From Leeia aquatica (GTDB taxonomy: Bacteria; Pseudomonadota; Gammaproteobacteria; Burkholderiales; Leeiaceae): 64,000 nt of DNA. How positions within the stretch are numbered: position 1 is the stretch's first letter; every line of letters starts with the position of its first letter. Location of the stretch: the NCBI RefSeq assembly GCF_012641365.1, contig NZ_JABAIM010000003.1, positions 248,001-312,000 on the forward strand. Direction: 5' to 3'. The position numbers and the translations under genes are program-made. Shown here in pieces: positions 29,045 to 37,994 of the stretch. The notes under the pieces were generated by a model that searched no databases, was not told where the DNA came from, and saw only the letters and a list, made by a program, of their open reading frames with translations.

Positions 29045-30442
29045 CAGGGTCAGCGCCAGCTGGGCATGGGCGGTATCGCCCTGCTCCCGGCTGGCGCGGG
29101 CCACCAGCAGCAACAGCGCCGGGAGGGCACGATGCTGGCGGTCGCGCGCCAGCAGGGCCCGGCACAAACGCACCCCTTCCGGCAGGAAACCCGCCTGCAG
29201 CAGCCGTTTGCCCAGATTAGCCATCAGGCTGGCGGACAGGCGCGGCACAGGCCGTGCGTTCGTCAGATAGTGATTGAGTACCTCACGCGCCTGCTCAACC
29301 GGCAGCGCATTCCAGGCCAGCAGGCGGCCAGTGGCCAGATGATAGTCCTCGCTGTCGCCTTGCCAGCGGCTGGCCTGATAATAGGCTTGCAATAGCTCCG
29401 CCTGCTGCGGGTGCTGTTGCACCAGGGGGCGCAGCAGGGTGCGTGCGCGGTCAAAGGCCAGATCGGCCAGCAGCAGGTGTACCTTGTGCAGTTGCGCGGC
29501 CAGCTGCTCGGCCTCTGAAGGCCCGGCATCCAGCACCACCGGTTGCTCATCCTTGCGCCGACTCAAGCGATACAGCCCTGCCAGCACCGCCCCCGCCGCA
29601 AAGCCGCCGAGGTGAGCGGTGTTATTGATCATGCCGTCCTTGTCGACCCACATCTGGTAAGCCTCGTTGGCCATCCAGACCGGCAGCACCAGCAGGGCGG
29701 GGGCCATGAAGAAGTCCAGATACACCACCACCCAGTACAGGAAACGGATGCGCTGCAGGCCAAACAGCACCACGAACATGGCCATGACACCCGAGATCGC
29801 GCCCGAGGCCCCCACGCCCACCACCAGCCGCTCGCTATGCAGGGCCAGATCCAGGGCATTGGCGCCCAGCCCGGCCAGCAGGTAACACAGCAGAAAGAGC
29901 CCCGCGCCCAGCGCTTCCTCGACCAGATAGCCGACGATGAACAGCACCACCATATTGCCAAACAGGTGGTCCGCACTGCCATGCAGGAACATGTGACTGA
30001 ACCAGGTCACCGCACGGGGTTGTGCCGGCACAAAGCCGTAATGATCGGTCACACTCCTGGCCAACATGGTCTCAAACTGCTTGCGTGCCGCCTGCCATCC
30101 TTCGGGTGCCAGGCCGCTGGGCGGGAACAGCTGGCCCGATTTCAGCGCACGCTGAAAGCCAGGGTCATACTGCAGCTGCTGGACCATGACCGCCACCTCA
30201 TCCGGTGCTTCCGGCAGGCGTACGTCTGATTTGCCATGCTGGTTCTGATAACGGACATACAGCGGCAATTCAATATCAGGCAGGTCCGACTGCAGGTAGT
30301 AGGTCCAGGCGGCTTCAGTCCGCTGTTCATCCTTGCCCTGCAGCACAAAGAAAATGAAAGTGCAGCTGATGATCAGCAGCAAGGTCATCCAGGGTGGGCG
30401 ACGGCGCCAGTCGGGCGCTCGGGGTACGGGCAGAATCAGCAT
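28991..30442 (-). CDS. Rhomboid family intramembrane serine protease with C-terminal helical extension
   Basis: A 483-residue membrane protein. After a first membrane helix (18-35) and a roughly 110-residue soluble segment, the rhomboid core shows HMFLHGSADHLFGNM (H-N loop), GASGAISG with the nucleophilic serine, and NNTAHLGGFAAG with the catalytic histidine. The last 170 residues are soluble, helical and Leu/Gln/Ala-rich, resembling TPR-like repeats (QQAELLQAYYQASRW). It would cleave membrane-spanning substrates; none is known here. The start has no visible ribosome binding site. Confidence 0.9.
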   Translation of the reverse strand: MLILPVPRAPDWRRRPPWMTLLLIISCTFIFFVLQGKDEQRTEAAWTYYLQSDLPDIELPLYVRYQNQHGKSDVRLPEAPDEVAVMVQQLQYDPGFQRALKSGQLFPPSGLAPEGWQAARKQFETMLARSVTDHYGFVPAQPRAVTWFSHMFLHGSADHLFGNMVVLFIVGYLVEEALGAGLFLLCYLLAGLGANALDLALHSERLVVGVGASGAISGVMAMFVVLFGLQRIRFLYWVVVYLDFFMAPALLVLPVWMANEAYQMWVDKDGMINNTAHLGGFAAGAVLAGLYRLSRRKDEQPVVLDAGPSEAEQLAAQLHKVHLLLADLAFDRARTLLRPLVQQHPQQAELLQAYYQASRWQGDSEDYHLATGRLLAWNALPVEQAREVLNHYLTNARPVPRLSASLMANLGKRLLQAGFLPEGVRLCRALLARDRQHRALPALLLLVARASREQGDTAHAQLALTLLRQHFPGSAEDQLSAQW

Positions 30443-30463
30443 CTAGTCAGCTAAACCGGCAAT

Positions 30464-30492
30464 GAAAAAGGCCGCTGCCCCTGCAGCGGCCT
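30464..30492 (-). terminator. Terminator after the carbonic anhydrase gene
   Basis: AGGCCGCTGC (30469-30478) pairs with GCAGCGGCCT (30483-30492). On the minus strand the stem is followed by TTTTT (30464-30468). It separates the carbonic anhydrase transcript from the rhomboid gene. Confidence 0.85.
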
Positions 30493-30540
30493 GATGCGGA
30501 TTATGCAGGCAGTCTACGCCCGCGCCAAGCCGCGATCGGC

Positions 30541-31893
30541 TCAATTCTCAACAATGGCTCGACCATTCACCGCTTGTACCGGGCGGGCGTTGTAGGGATA
30601 GAGCTGGGTATAGGCGTCGTACTGCTTGGGCGAGATATTGCCTACATTCTTCAGCACAAACCACTTCACGCCTTCCGAGCATGGCGGCGTAGTCAATGAG
30701 CCATCGTAATGGAAGTAATTGCGGCTGGCGGGCAGCAAACGGTTGGCGTCAAAACCGGCATTGGGTACCGCTTTTTCTTCGCTGGCCTTGCCCGGCATAT
30801 TGTCGAACACCGGCTTGAGCACTGGGTTGTCCTTGCCCCGGTTGAGCAGCACGCCAATCACCAGCAGCTTGCCATCCTCGCTCTTGTGCACCAGATGCGC
30901 CACCATGTCGTTGGCGCGGCCATTGATCTGTTCTTCGCTCGGGGTGTGGAAATGGAATTGCAGCAGCTTGTAACGCTTGCCGTCCAGCACCACGCCGCCC
31001 CCTTCTGCGACATTGGCCTGAATGGTATGTCCATTGTTCACCACGGTGAGCGCACTGCTCTTGTATTCATAGCTCAGCGCCGGTACGCCGCTACCGAATT
31101 TCCCCACCAGATTGATCGGTGACTGCGTACGGCCTTCGGCACACACCTTCCACTCTGGCTTCAGCTTGGCCCAGAACTCCGGCCCGTTTTCGCCGTTATA
31201 GCTCCAGTGCACTTCGTGGCTGTCGCCTGCAGGCTTGTGCTCACCGGGTTTCGACTCACCATGCTGACTCATGCCGAGGCAAGCCCGTAGCTCATCCAGC
31301 CGCTTGTCCGGGTTGCCGCTGATGGCGCACTTCTTCTCTCCGGATCGGATCTGCTTCACCCCCTCGGCCAGCTTCTGCTTGTCCCCCTCCAGCGAGGCTT
31401 TCTTTTCCTTCAGGGCATTGATTTCACTTTTCAGCTTGGCCGCCTCATCCGACAGGGTCAGCATTTCGGTTTGCTGGTCCATCTCGTGCTGCAACTTGGC
31501 GATGTCTTGCTTGAGCTGATCCGCTTCGGCCTTCAGGGCTGCTTCATCGCCCGGTTTGCCGCCTTCGGCGGGCTTGTGTGTCTCGGTAGTATGTTCAGGC
31601 TCGGCGCTCCCATGCTCTGCCTTGGGCTTCTCATGCCCCTCCTCTTTCTTGCCGTGCTCTTCAGCATCGGCGTGTTCTTCGCCACCGCCTTCAGCATCGC
31701 CCTCTTCCGCCTGCTGTTCGGTGTCATGCGCCTTGCTCTGGCCCTTCTTGCTCTTGCCGTGGCTCAGCACCACCGCCAGTACCACGCTGAGGACGATCAG
31801 CAGTACACCACCGCCGATCAGGCCGATCATTAACCACTTTTTCTTCTTGTTGTCTGCCGCGGGGGCGGCGGCTTCTGCTGCTGGTTCAGACAT
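30541..31893 (-). CDS. Membrane-anchored alpha-carbonic anhydrase with coiled-coil linker
   Basis: A 450-residue protein in four parts. A short lysine-ending N-terminus and one membrane helix (about 22-43) come first. A highly charged Glu/His/Lys/Gly linker (about 50-115) and a coiled coil (about 118-190) follow, then an alpha-class carbonic anhydrase domain (about 225-450). The zinc ligands are visible as QFHFHTP and the later AHLVH; QSPINLV and SLTTPPCSEGV are also typical. It would hydrate CO2 in the periplasm. Free-standing periplasmic enzymes of about 250 residues are the norm; the tether and coil are unusual. The ATG at 31893 suits the AAGGA spacing better than one at 31899. Confidence 0.9.
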   Translation of the reverse strand: MSEPAAEAAAPAADNKKKKWLMIGLIGGGVLLIVLSVVLAVVLSHGKSKKGQSKAHDTEQQAEEGDAEGGGEEHADAEEHGKKEEGHEKPKAEHGSAEPEHTTETHKPAEGGKPGDEAALKAEADQLKQDIAKLQHEMDQQTEMLTLSDEAAKLKSEINALKEKKASLEGDKQKLAEGVKQIRSGEKKCAISGNPDKRLDELRACLGMSQHGESKPGEHKPAGDSHEVHWSYNGENGPEFWAKLKPEWKVCAEGRTQSPINLVGKFGSGVPALSYEYKSSALTVVNNGHTIQANVAEGGGVVLDGKRYKLLQFHFHTPSEEQINGRANDMVAHLVHKSEDGKLLVIGVLLNRGKDNPVLKPVFDNMPGKASEEKAVPNAGFDANRLLPASRNYFHYDGSLTTPPCSEGVKWFVLKNVGNISPKQYDAYTQLYPYNARPVQAVNGRAIVEN

Positions 31894-31977
31894 GAGCATT
31901 CATCCTTGAGGGGCGCAACACCGCGCAATGCGTCTTAACTATAGCGCAGGAATGACGGCTTGCAGATGACGACATGG

Positions 31978-32856
31978 TCAGGTGGGATTGGTGCCACCCG
32001 TGGTATGTTGCAAGCGCGCCGACATGTAATCCACCAGCGCCAGTACCGCTTCACTGGCGCGGCTGCGGTCATAATGCAGGTGCACACGGATGTCCGGCAG
32101 CTTGGGCATGCGTTCCAGCGAGCCCAGCACATGCACCCCTTCCGGTACCGCGCTGCGTGCCAGCACCGTAACGCCCAGCCCGGCCAGCACCCCGGCCTTG
32201 ATGCCGCCAAAACTCGGGCTGGTATAAGCGATGCGCCACGGACGGCCGATCTGCTCCAGCGTTTCCAGGATGCGCTGGCGGTAAACACAGCCCATCGGCG
32301 CCACAATCAAGGGCAGCGGGCTCTTGCTGTATACCGCATGCTGCGGGCTGCCGATCCACACCAGTGCCTCAGTCCAGCCTTCGTTGGTGGTTTTGACGTT
32401 GGAATTGGCGTGCAGGCCAAATACCAGGTCGTATTCCCCTTTCTCCAGCTTGGCCAGCAGATGGGTTGACAGTTCACAACCCACTTCCAGCATCACTTCC
32501 GGGTAACTTTGCGCAAAGCGTCCTAAAATATCCGGGAGGAAGGAGTCGGCAAACTCGTTGGGCACCCCCAGCCGCACCGCCCCGGAGAGGCTGGTCTTGT
32601 TGATGCGGGCCAGCAGTTCGTCGTTCAGGTTGAGCATGGGGCGCGCATAGCTGAGCAACACATGCCCTTCCTCGGAGAGCTGGAAGCTGCGACCGGAGCG
32701 CTGGAACAGCGGTACACCGACCAGCTCTTCCAGCCGCTTGACCTGCAGGCTGATGGCCGGTTGCGAGCGACCCAGCAGGTCTCCGGCGCTGGAGAATCCC
32801 CCTTCGTCGACAACCGTCACAAAGGTGCGCAGCAAATCAGTAGGCAGGTTTTTCAT
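31978..32856 (-). CDS. LysR family transcriptional regulator
   Basis: A 292-residue regulator. The N-terminal HTH is LLRTFVTVVDEGGFSSAGDLL and SQPAISLQVKRLEELVGVPLF; the effector domain starts near residue 92 (VRLGVPNEFADSFLP). It is divergent from gcvH by 127 bp, with a T-N11-A dyad and promoters in the spacer. It is not an obvious GcvA; its pattern is closer to general LysR proteins that regulate neighbouring genes. Control of gcvH or of itself is inferred from position. A minus-strand TATAAT lies at 32894-32899. Confidence 0.88.
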   Translation of the reverse strand: MKNLPTDLLRTFVTVVDEGGFSSAGDLLGRSQPAISLQVKRLEELVGVPLFQRSGRSFQLSEEGHVLLSYARPMLNLNDELLARINKTSLSGAVRLGVPNEFADSFLPDILGRFAQSYPEVMLEVGCELSTHLLAKLEKGEYDLVFGLHANSNVKTTNEGWTEALVWIGSPQHAVYSKSPLPLIVAPMGCVYRQRILETLEQIGRPWRIAYTSPSFGGIKAGVLAGLGVTVLARSAVPEGVHVLGSLERMPKLPDIRVHLHYDRSRASEAVLALVDYMSARLQHTTGGTNPT

Positions 32857-32871
32857 GCATTCCCGGCTTTG

Positions 32872-32937
32872 GATTAACAGGACTAATCAAACCATTATAA
32901 CTATTGATTTGACTTATGCGTTGCCAAACCCTATTTT
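32872..32937 (+). promoter_or_regulatory. LysR-type dyad and gcvH promoter
   Basis: GATTA-N7-TAATC (32872-32888) fits a T-N11-A LysR box. Downstream, TTGACT (32909-32914) and TATTTT (32932-32937) at 17-bp spacing form a plausible gcvH promoter about 50 bases before the ATG. The spacer is too short for a tandem glycine riboswitch and none is seen. Confidence 0.5.
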
Positions 32938-32983
32938 TGCGGGGTTTTCTACCCCCAGTCCATGGACGATAAAGAGGCCCGAC

Positions 32984-33355
32984 ATGAGCACCAAATTTTC
33001 CGAAGATCACGAGTGGCTGCGCAGCGAAGCAGACGGCAGTGTGACCATTGGCATCACTCACTACGCACAGGATTCGCTGGGCGACCTGGTGTTTGTGGAG
33101 CTGCCTGCGGTGGGTAGCACCGTCAGCAAAGGTGACGCCTCCTGCGTGATCGAATCGGTCAAGGCTGCTGCCGACGTGAAAATGCCGGTGTCCGGCACCG
33201 TGCTGGCCGTCAATGAAGCGCTGGTGGACAACCCGGCGCTGGTGAATGAAGACCCGGAAGGCGCGGGCTGGTTTGTGCGCCTGCAGCCGAGCGATCTGTC
33301 CGAAGCCGATGGCCTGATGGACGAAGCTGCTTACAAGGCCCATATCGGCGCCTGA
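32984..33355 (+). CDS. gcvH: Glycine cleavage system H protein
   Basis: The lipoyl carrier that shuttles the aminomethyl group between the P, T and L proteins of the glycine cleavage system. The 123-residue product starts MSTKFSEDHEWL. The lipoylated lysine is residue 60 in CVIESVKAAAD. The ATG at 32984 has AGAGG upstream. gcvP follows 93 bases later. gcvT, often the first gene of this operon, is not in the window. Confidence 0.97.
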   Translation: MSTKFSEDHEWLRSEADGSVTIGITHYAQDSLGDLVFVELPAVGSTVSKGDASCVIESVKAAADVKMPVSGTVLAVNEALVDNPALVNEDPEGAGWFVRLQPSDLSEADGLMDEAAYKAHIGA

Positions 33356-33448
33356 TGTTGTGTGACTGCGCCGGACTGGCCACTGTGCTGGCCAGCCGGG
33401 CAGCCATTGCCTGACCAGACCCACCCTTACCGTTGCAGGAGCCGCACC

Positions 33449-36325
33449 ATGACCACCCCCCGCCGTTCGCTGGCTGAACTGGAACAGCACAACGACTTCC
33501 AGCGCCGCCATATCGGCCCTTCCCGTGCAGACCAGGCCAAGATGCTGGCTGAGCTGGGTTACAGCTCGCTGGACAGCCTGATGGATGCCATCGTTCCGGC
33601 CAGCATTCGCCGCACCGAACCGATGCCGCTGCCGGGCGCCAAAACCGAGCCGGAAGCGCTGGCGGAACTGCGCGGGCTGGCTGAGCAAAATCAGGTGTTC
33701 AAGTCCTACATTGGCATGGGTTACTACGGCAGCCATACGCCGGGGGTGATTCTGCGCAACATCCTGGAAAACCCGGCCTGGTATACCGCCTATACGCCGT
33801 ATCAGCCGGAAATCTCGCAAGGTCGTCTGGAAGCCATCCTCAATTTCCAGACCATGATCAGCGACCTGACCGGCATGGACATCGCCAACGCCTCCATGCT
33901 GGATGAAGGTACCGCAGCGGCCGAAGCCATGACACTGGCGCTGCGGGTGGGCAAGTCGAAGTCCAATGTATTCTACGTGGCCGACGACGTGCTGCCGCAA
34001 ACGCTGGACGTGATTCAAACCCGTGCCGCGCCACTGGGCATTGAAGTGCGCATCTGCACCGGCGACGAAGCCCTGGAGAACGACTCCTTCGCCGTATTGC
34101 TGCAATACCCGGGAGTGAACGGTGACGTACGTGACTACGCCGACTGGGTGCAACGCTACAAGGCTCGTGGCGGCATGGTCATCGTCGCTGCCGACCTGCT
34201 GGCACTGACGCTGCTGGCTGCCCCCGGCCAATGGGGTGCCGACGTGGCAGTGGGCAACAGCCAGCGCTTCGGCGTGCCGATGGGCTTTGGCGGCCCGCAC
34301 GCCGGTTACATGGCGACCCGTGATGAATTCAAGCGCCAGATGCCGGGCCGTCTGGTCGGCGTGTCGGTGGACAGCCACGGCAAGCCCGCCTACCGTCTGG
34401 CACTGCAAACCCGCGAGCAGCACATCCGCCGCGAGAAGGCCACCTCCAATATCTGTACCGCACAGGTGCTGCTGGCGGTGATTGCCAGCATGTATGCGGT
34501 CTACCATGGTCCCAAGGGTCTGAAGACCATCGCCCAGCGCACCCACCGTCTGGCAGGCACCTTTGCCGCCGGGCTGAAGAGCCTGGGCCTGGGGCTGAGC
34601 AACGCCACTTTCTTTGATACCGTCACGGTACAGACCGGCAACCGCACCGCCAGCATTCACGCAGCAGCAGCCGCTGCCCGCATCAACCTGCGGGTGGTGG
34701 ACGACGCCCACATTGGCGTGTCCTTCGACGAAACCACCACGCGCGCTGACGTGCAAACCCTGTGGGGCCTGTTCGCCGCGGCGGGCAGCAGCCTGCCGGA
34801 CTTCGACCGTGTGGAAGCCGATGTAACGGATGCCTTCCCGGCCAGCCTGCTGCGCCAGGGTAGCTACCTCGACCATCCGGTATTCCATCAGTACCACTCG
34901 GAAACCGAGATGCTGCGCTACCTGCGCTATCTGGCGGACAAGGACATTGCGCTGGACCGCGCCATGATCCCGCTCGGCTCCTGCACCATGAAGCTGAATG
35001 CCACCAGCGAAATGATCCCGGTGACCTGGCCGGAATTTGGCCAGATCCACCCGTTTGCCCCGGCCAGCCAGACCCAAGGCTACCGCAGCATGATCAAACA
35101 GCTGGAAGACATGCTGTGTGCCGCCACCGGCTATGCCGCCGTGTCGCTGCAGCCCAACGCGGGTTCGCAAGGCGAGTACGCGGGTCTGCAGATCATCCAG
35201 GCTTACCATCGCAGCCGTGGCGAAGGCCACCGCAACATCTGCCTGATCCCGAGCTCGGCCCACGGTACCAACCCGGCGTCCGCCCAGATGGTGGACATGC
35301 AGGTGGTGGTGGTGAAGTGTGATGAGAACGGCAACGTCGACGTGGCCGACCTGCGCGCCAAGGCAGAGCAACACAGCGCCAACCTGGCCGCCATCATGAT
35401 CACCTATCCGTCCACCCACGGTGTGTTCGAGCAAGGTGTGCGTGAAATCTGCGACATCATCCATCAGCATGGTGGTCAGGTGTATGTGGACGGTGCCAAC
35501 ATGAACGCACTGGTCGGCCTGGCTGCGCCGGGGCACTTCGGCGGCGACGTGTCGCACTTGAACCTGCACAAGACCTTCTGCATTCCGCATGGCGGTGGTG
35601 GACCCGGCGTCGGCCCCGTGGCAGTGGGCGCCCATCTGGCGCGTTTCCTGCCGGGTCACCGTGTGCTGGAGAACGGCGAGCAGCAGATTGGCGCCGTGTC
35701 TGCCGCACCGTTCGGCTCGGCCAGCATCCTGCCGATTTCCTGGACCTATATCGCCCTGATGGGTGGTGACGGCCTGAAGTACGCCACCGAGAGCGCCATC
35801 CTGTCGGCCAACTATCTGGCCCGCAAGCTGTCGCCGCATTTCCCGGTGCTGTACAGCGGCCCGGGCGGGCTGGTGGCACACGAGTGCATCATCGACCTGC
35901 GTCCGCTGAAGGACAGCAGCGGCATTTCGGTTGACGATGTGGCCAAGCGCCTGATGGACTTCGGCTTCCATGCCCCGACCATGAGCTTCCCGGTTGCCGG
36001 CACGCTGATGATTGAGCCGACCGAGTCCGAATCGCTGGAAGAGCTGGATCGTTTCATCGAAGCGATGGTCACCATCCGCGAAGAAATCCGCGCGGTGGAA
36101 GAAGGCCGTCTGTCGCTGCAGGACAACCCGCTGGTGCACGCGCCGCATACCGCACAAACGGTACTGGCCAACGAGTGGAACCATGCTTACCCGCGTGAGC
36201 AAGCCGCCTATCCGGTGGCAGGTCTGCGTCAGCGCAAGTACTGGCCGCCCGTCGGCCGGGTGGACAATGTCTATGGTGACCGCAACCTGTTCTGCAGCTG
36301 CATCCCAATGGACGCATACCAGTAG
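33449..36325 (+). CDS. gcvP: Glycine dehydrogenase (decarboxylating), P protein
   Basis: A PLP-dependent decarboxylase that transfers the aminomethyl group of glycine to lipoyl-GcvH. It is the single-chain form of 958 residues with two homologous halves. The C-terminal half holds the PLP site [17 protein letters not shown] with the lysine at residue 708. The N-terminal half shows [12 protein letters not shown] and [13 protein letters not shown]. The ATG at 33449 with AGGAG eight bases upstream is preferred to earlier in-frame codons. A strong terminator follows. With gcvH it supplies one-carbon units. Confidence 0.97.
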   Translation: MTTPRRSLAELEQHNDFQRRHIGPSRADQAKMLAELGYSSLDSLMDAIVPASIRRTEPMPLPGAKTEPEALAELRGLAEQNQVFKSYIGMGYYGSHTPGVILRNILENPAWYTAYTPYQPEISQGRLEAILNFQTMISDLTGMDIANASMLDEGTAAAEAMTLALRVGKSKSNVFYVADDVLPQTLDVIQTRAAPLGIEVRICTGDEALENDSFAVLLQYPGVNGDVRDYADWVQRYKARGGMVIVAADLLALTLLAAPGQWGADVAVGNSQRFGVPMGFGGPHAGYMATRDEFKRQMPGRLVGVSVDSHGKPAYRLALQTREQHIRREKATSNICTAQVLLAVIASMYAVYHGPKGLKTIAQRTHRLAGTFAAGLKSLGLGLSNATFFDTVTVQTGNRTASIHAAAAAARINLRVVDDAHIGVSFDETTTRADVQTLWGLFAAAGSSLPDFDRVEADVTDAFPASLLRQGSYLDHPVFHQYHSETEMLRYLRYLADKDIALDRAMIPLGSCTMKLNATSEMIPVTWPEFGQIHPFAPASQTQGYRSMIKQLEDMLCAATGYAAVSLQPNAGSQGEYAGLQIIQAYHRSRGEGHRNICLIPSSAHGTNPASAQMVDMQVVVVKCDENGNVDVADLRAKAEQHSANLAAIMITYPSTHGVFEQGVREICDIIHQHGGQVYVDGANMNALVGLAAPGHFGGDVSHLNLHKTFCIPHGGGGPGVGPVAVGAHLARFLPGHRVLENGEQQIGAVSAAPFGSASILPISWTYIALMGGDGLKYATESAILSANYLARKLSPHFPVLYSGPGGLVAHECIIDLRPLKDSSGISVDDVAKRLMDFGFHAPTMSFPVAGTLMIEPTESESLEELDRFIEAMVTIREEIRAVEEGRLSLQDNPLVHAPHTAQTVLANEWNHAYPREQAAYPVAGLRQRKYWPPVGRVDNVYGDRNLFCSCIPMDAYQ

Positions 36326-36345
36326 ACCTCACCGGTTTCACCCCC

Positions 36346-36374
36346 AAAAAGGCGCCTGCGGGCGCCTTTTTGCT
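36346..36374 (+). terminator. Terminator after gcvP
   Basis: AAAAAGGCGCC (36346-36356) pairs with GGCGCCTTTTT (36361-36371) around a TGCG loop, followed by GCTTTG. The symmetric A and T tracts make it work in both directions. Confidence 0.93.
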
Positions 36375-36547
36375 TTGCAGCATTACAGGCAGACATCACC
36401 TGATCTCCTGCATCCTCCCGTGGCTTTGTCACGGCTGCATTATGGCCTGAGCGCGCCCTTTAACCGGTTTCATTCATTCTTCATACCCTTGTAAAACGCT
36501 GTAAATAAACATGTTATGGATATGGCATTTTGATTAATTTGCGAATT

Positions 36548-36580
36548 ATTAGTTGACTAATTTAAGAGACCTGATATGAT
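36548..36580 (+). promoter_or_regulatory. Promoter with dyad operator for the DUF3563 gene
   Basis: TTGACT (36553-36558), a 16-bp spacer and an extended -10, TGA-TATGAT (36572-36580), form a good promoter. The dyad ATTAGT-TG-ACTAAT (36548-36561) covers the -35 and is placed to act as an operator. Confidence 0.6.
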
Positions 36581-36613
36581 TTGTGCATTGCATCATAACC
36601 AAGGAGTAAAACC

Positions 36614-36772
36614 ATGTTCTCGAACCTGTTCCATCTGCTGTTCAGCACCAATGAAGACCGTGAGCGCGAGCAACACGAAGCTTGGCTGGCTGAAGCCCAA
36701 GACCTGTTTGACCTGGAAAACCGCATGCGCGAACTGGACCGTCGTCCGGCTGGCAACCGCATTTTCCACTGA
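36614..36772 (+). CDS. DUF3563 family mini-protein
   Basis: A 52-residue protein. After a hydrophobic start (MFSNLFHLLFS) it has a charged helix with the family pattern: WLAEAQDLFDLENRMRELDR, a DLxxLExRMRxLDR core seen in DUF3563 proteins of betaproteobacteria. The function is unknown. AAGGAG lies eight bases before the ATG, and a strong promoter with a dyad over the -35 stands upstream, so expression is probably high and controlled. It stands alone. Confidence 0.85.
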   Translation: MFSNLFHLLFSTNEDREREQHEAWLAEAQDLFDLENRMRELDRRPAGNRIFH

Positions 36773-36896
36773 TCCATCCATGATGGATGGTTTCGCAATC
36801 TGCGCGAAACCTGTGGCCCTGCAGCACTGACCCCAAGGGATAGACCCATCGGTCCATCGCCTGTCTGACAAGGTAGCTGCCATGCGCCCACCCCCT

Positions 36897-36926
36897 GCAG
36901 CCCGCTCATGCGGGCTGCTTTCATTT
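36897..36926 (+). terminator. Terminator downstream of the DUF3563 gene
   Basis: GCAGCCCGC (36897-36905) pairs with GCGGGCTGC (36910-36918) around TCAT, followed by TTTCATTT. Between the stop codon and this hairpin lie two further stem-loops (36774-36790 and 36789-36811). Confidence 0.75.
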
Positions 36927-36999
36927 GCACATCTGCAAGCTTGCTGACTCAGGATTACTGCTATTCTTGTGTTATTGCCACCGGATCGGGGTGATCGTT

Positions 37000-37794
37000 G
37001 TGCGTTCCTGCCTCTGCGCGATTCTGCTGCTGCTCACGACCCTGCCCGCTGTGGCGGACACACTGGCCATCAAACTGTTTGCCAGTGAATTCCCGCCCTT
37101 GCAGTACCCGGGGCCTGATGGCGATGCGCAAGGCTATGTCCACCAGTTTCTGCAAGAAGCACTGCAACGTACGCAACAGCAACTGGGCACCGATGTCACA
37201 TTCAAAGCCGATCCCCTCAGCTTTTTACCGCTCAAGCGCGCCCTGCTGAATGTCCAAACCACGCCCAACAGCCTGCTGCTCAGCGTGGCACGTACGCCGG
37301 ATCGGGAGCAAGACATGCTGTGGGTGGCCGTGGTATCCCCCTACGACATCTGGCTGTATCGCAAACGCAGCACCCAGCCCAAACCCACGGACATCCTGGC
37401 CCTGCGCGGCAAGGGTTATCGCATCGGCGTGCAGGATGGCAGTAATGTGCAGGAATGGTTGCTCAAACAAGGGATTGGCCAGTCACCAGACAATACGGTG
37501 CTCGACCCGGTCCCGCAGAACGCCCTCAACCTGGGCAAAGCCGTGATGGGTCGCATCGATTTCTTTGCCCACCCGGACATCAGCCTGGGCCTCCGCGCCC
37601 GTGAGCAGCGGGTTGATGCACGTCAGTTGGAGCCCGTGTTCCGGCTGGATGCCCTCAGCACCCCGTTGTGGCTGGCAGCCAACAAACAGACCGATCCTCG
37701 CTTGATCGGCGCCTTGCGACAGCAGCTGCAGCAGATGGCGCAGCAAGGCCGACTGGATGCCTTGCAAAAGGCCTGGCACGATGCACAACCATGA
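37000..37794 (+). CDS. Periplasmic solute-binding protein, family 3 type
   Basis: A 264-residue exported protein. Signal peptide MRSCLCAILLLLTTLPAVA precedes a domain of the amino-acid-binding (SBP_bac_3) type: IKLFASEFPPLQYPGPDGDAQGYV split over two strands, VSPYDIWLYRKR, GKGYRIGVQDGSNVQEWLL, and a C-terminal DALQKAWHDA. There is no transporter gene beside it, so it may be an orphan binding or sensory protein, as is common in betaproteobacteria. GTG at 37000 was chosen to give a clean signal peptide; GTG at 36991 is also possible. Confidence 0.8.
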   Translation: MRSCLCAILLLLTTLPAVADTLAIKLFASEFPPLQYPGPDGDAQGYVHQFLQEALQRTQQQLGTDVTFKADPLSFLPLKRALLNVQTTPNSLLLSVARTPDREQDMLWVAVVSPYDIWLYRKRSTQPKPTDILALRGKGYRIGVQDGSNVQEWLLKQGIGQSPDNTVLDPVPQNALNLGKAVMGRIDFFAHPDISLGLRAREQRVDARQLEPVFRLDALSTPLWLAANKQTDPRLIGALRQQLQQMAQQGRLDALQKAWHDAQP

Positions 37795-37800
37795 AGCGCA

Positions 37801-37829
37801 TTGAGCCGGACTGGCAGGCATGCCATAAT
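37801..37829 (+). promoter_or_regulatory. Candidate promoter of the DUF2087 gene
   Basis: TTGAGC (37801-37806), 17 bp, then CATAAT (37824-37829). It is followed by about 165 bases of leader in which I see no other gene. Confidence 0.4.
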
Positions 37830-37994
37830 AATTGTCGGTCGGCAGTTCACCCAGGCATCGCCGCTCCTGTCCAGGAGTGCTAAACCTGCCCGCAGCATCC
37901 TGTGGAACACACTCTTTGCCTTGTGCCTCACTGGAAGTCGGCGATCACCAGTCCCGCATTGTCGGTGGCACGTTACAGCGAAGGATGTCTGACC

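Noticed and set aside
30443-30540. Possible short ORF between the carbonic anhydrase and rhomboid genes
   Set aside because: The stretch holds a clear minus-strand terminator and no start with a ribosome binding site.
32857-32983. Glycine riboswitch upstream of gcvH
   Set aside because: The spacer is only 127 bp, mostly promoter and dyad, and shows no glycine aptamer-like conserved core by eye.
32837-36202. A 1121-codon open frame on the minus strand opposite gcvP
   Set aside because: It is the antisense shadow of a highly GC-biased gene: histidine, glutamine and arginine-rich, no domain, and gcvP on the other strand is unmistakable.
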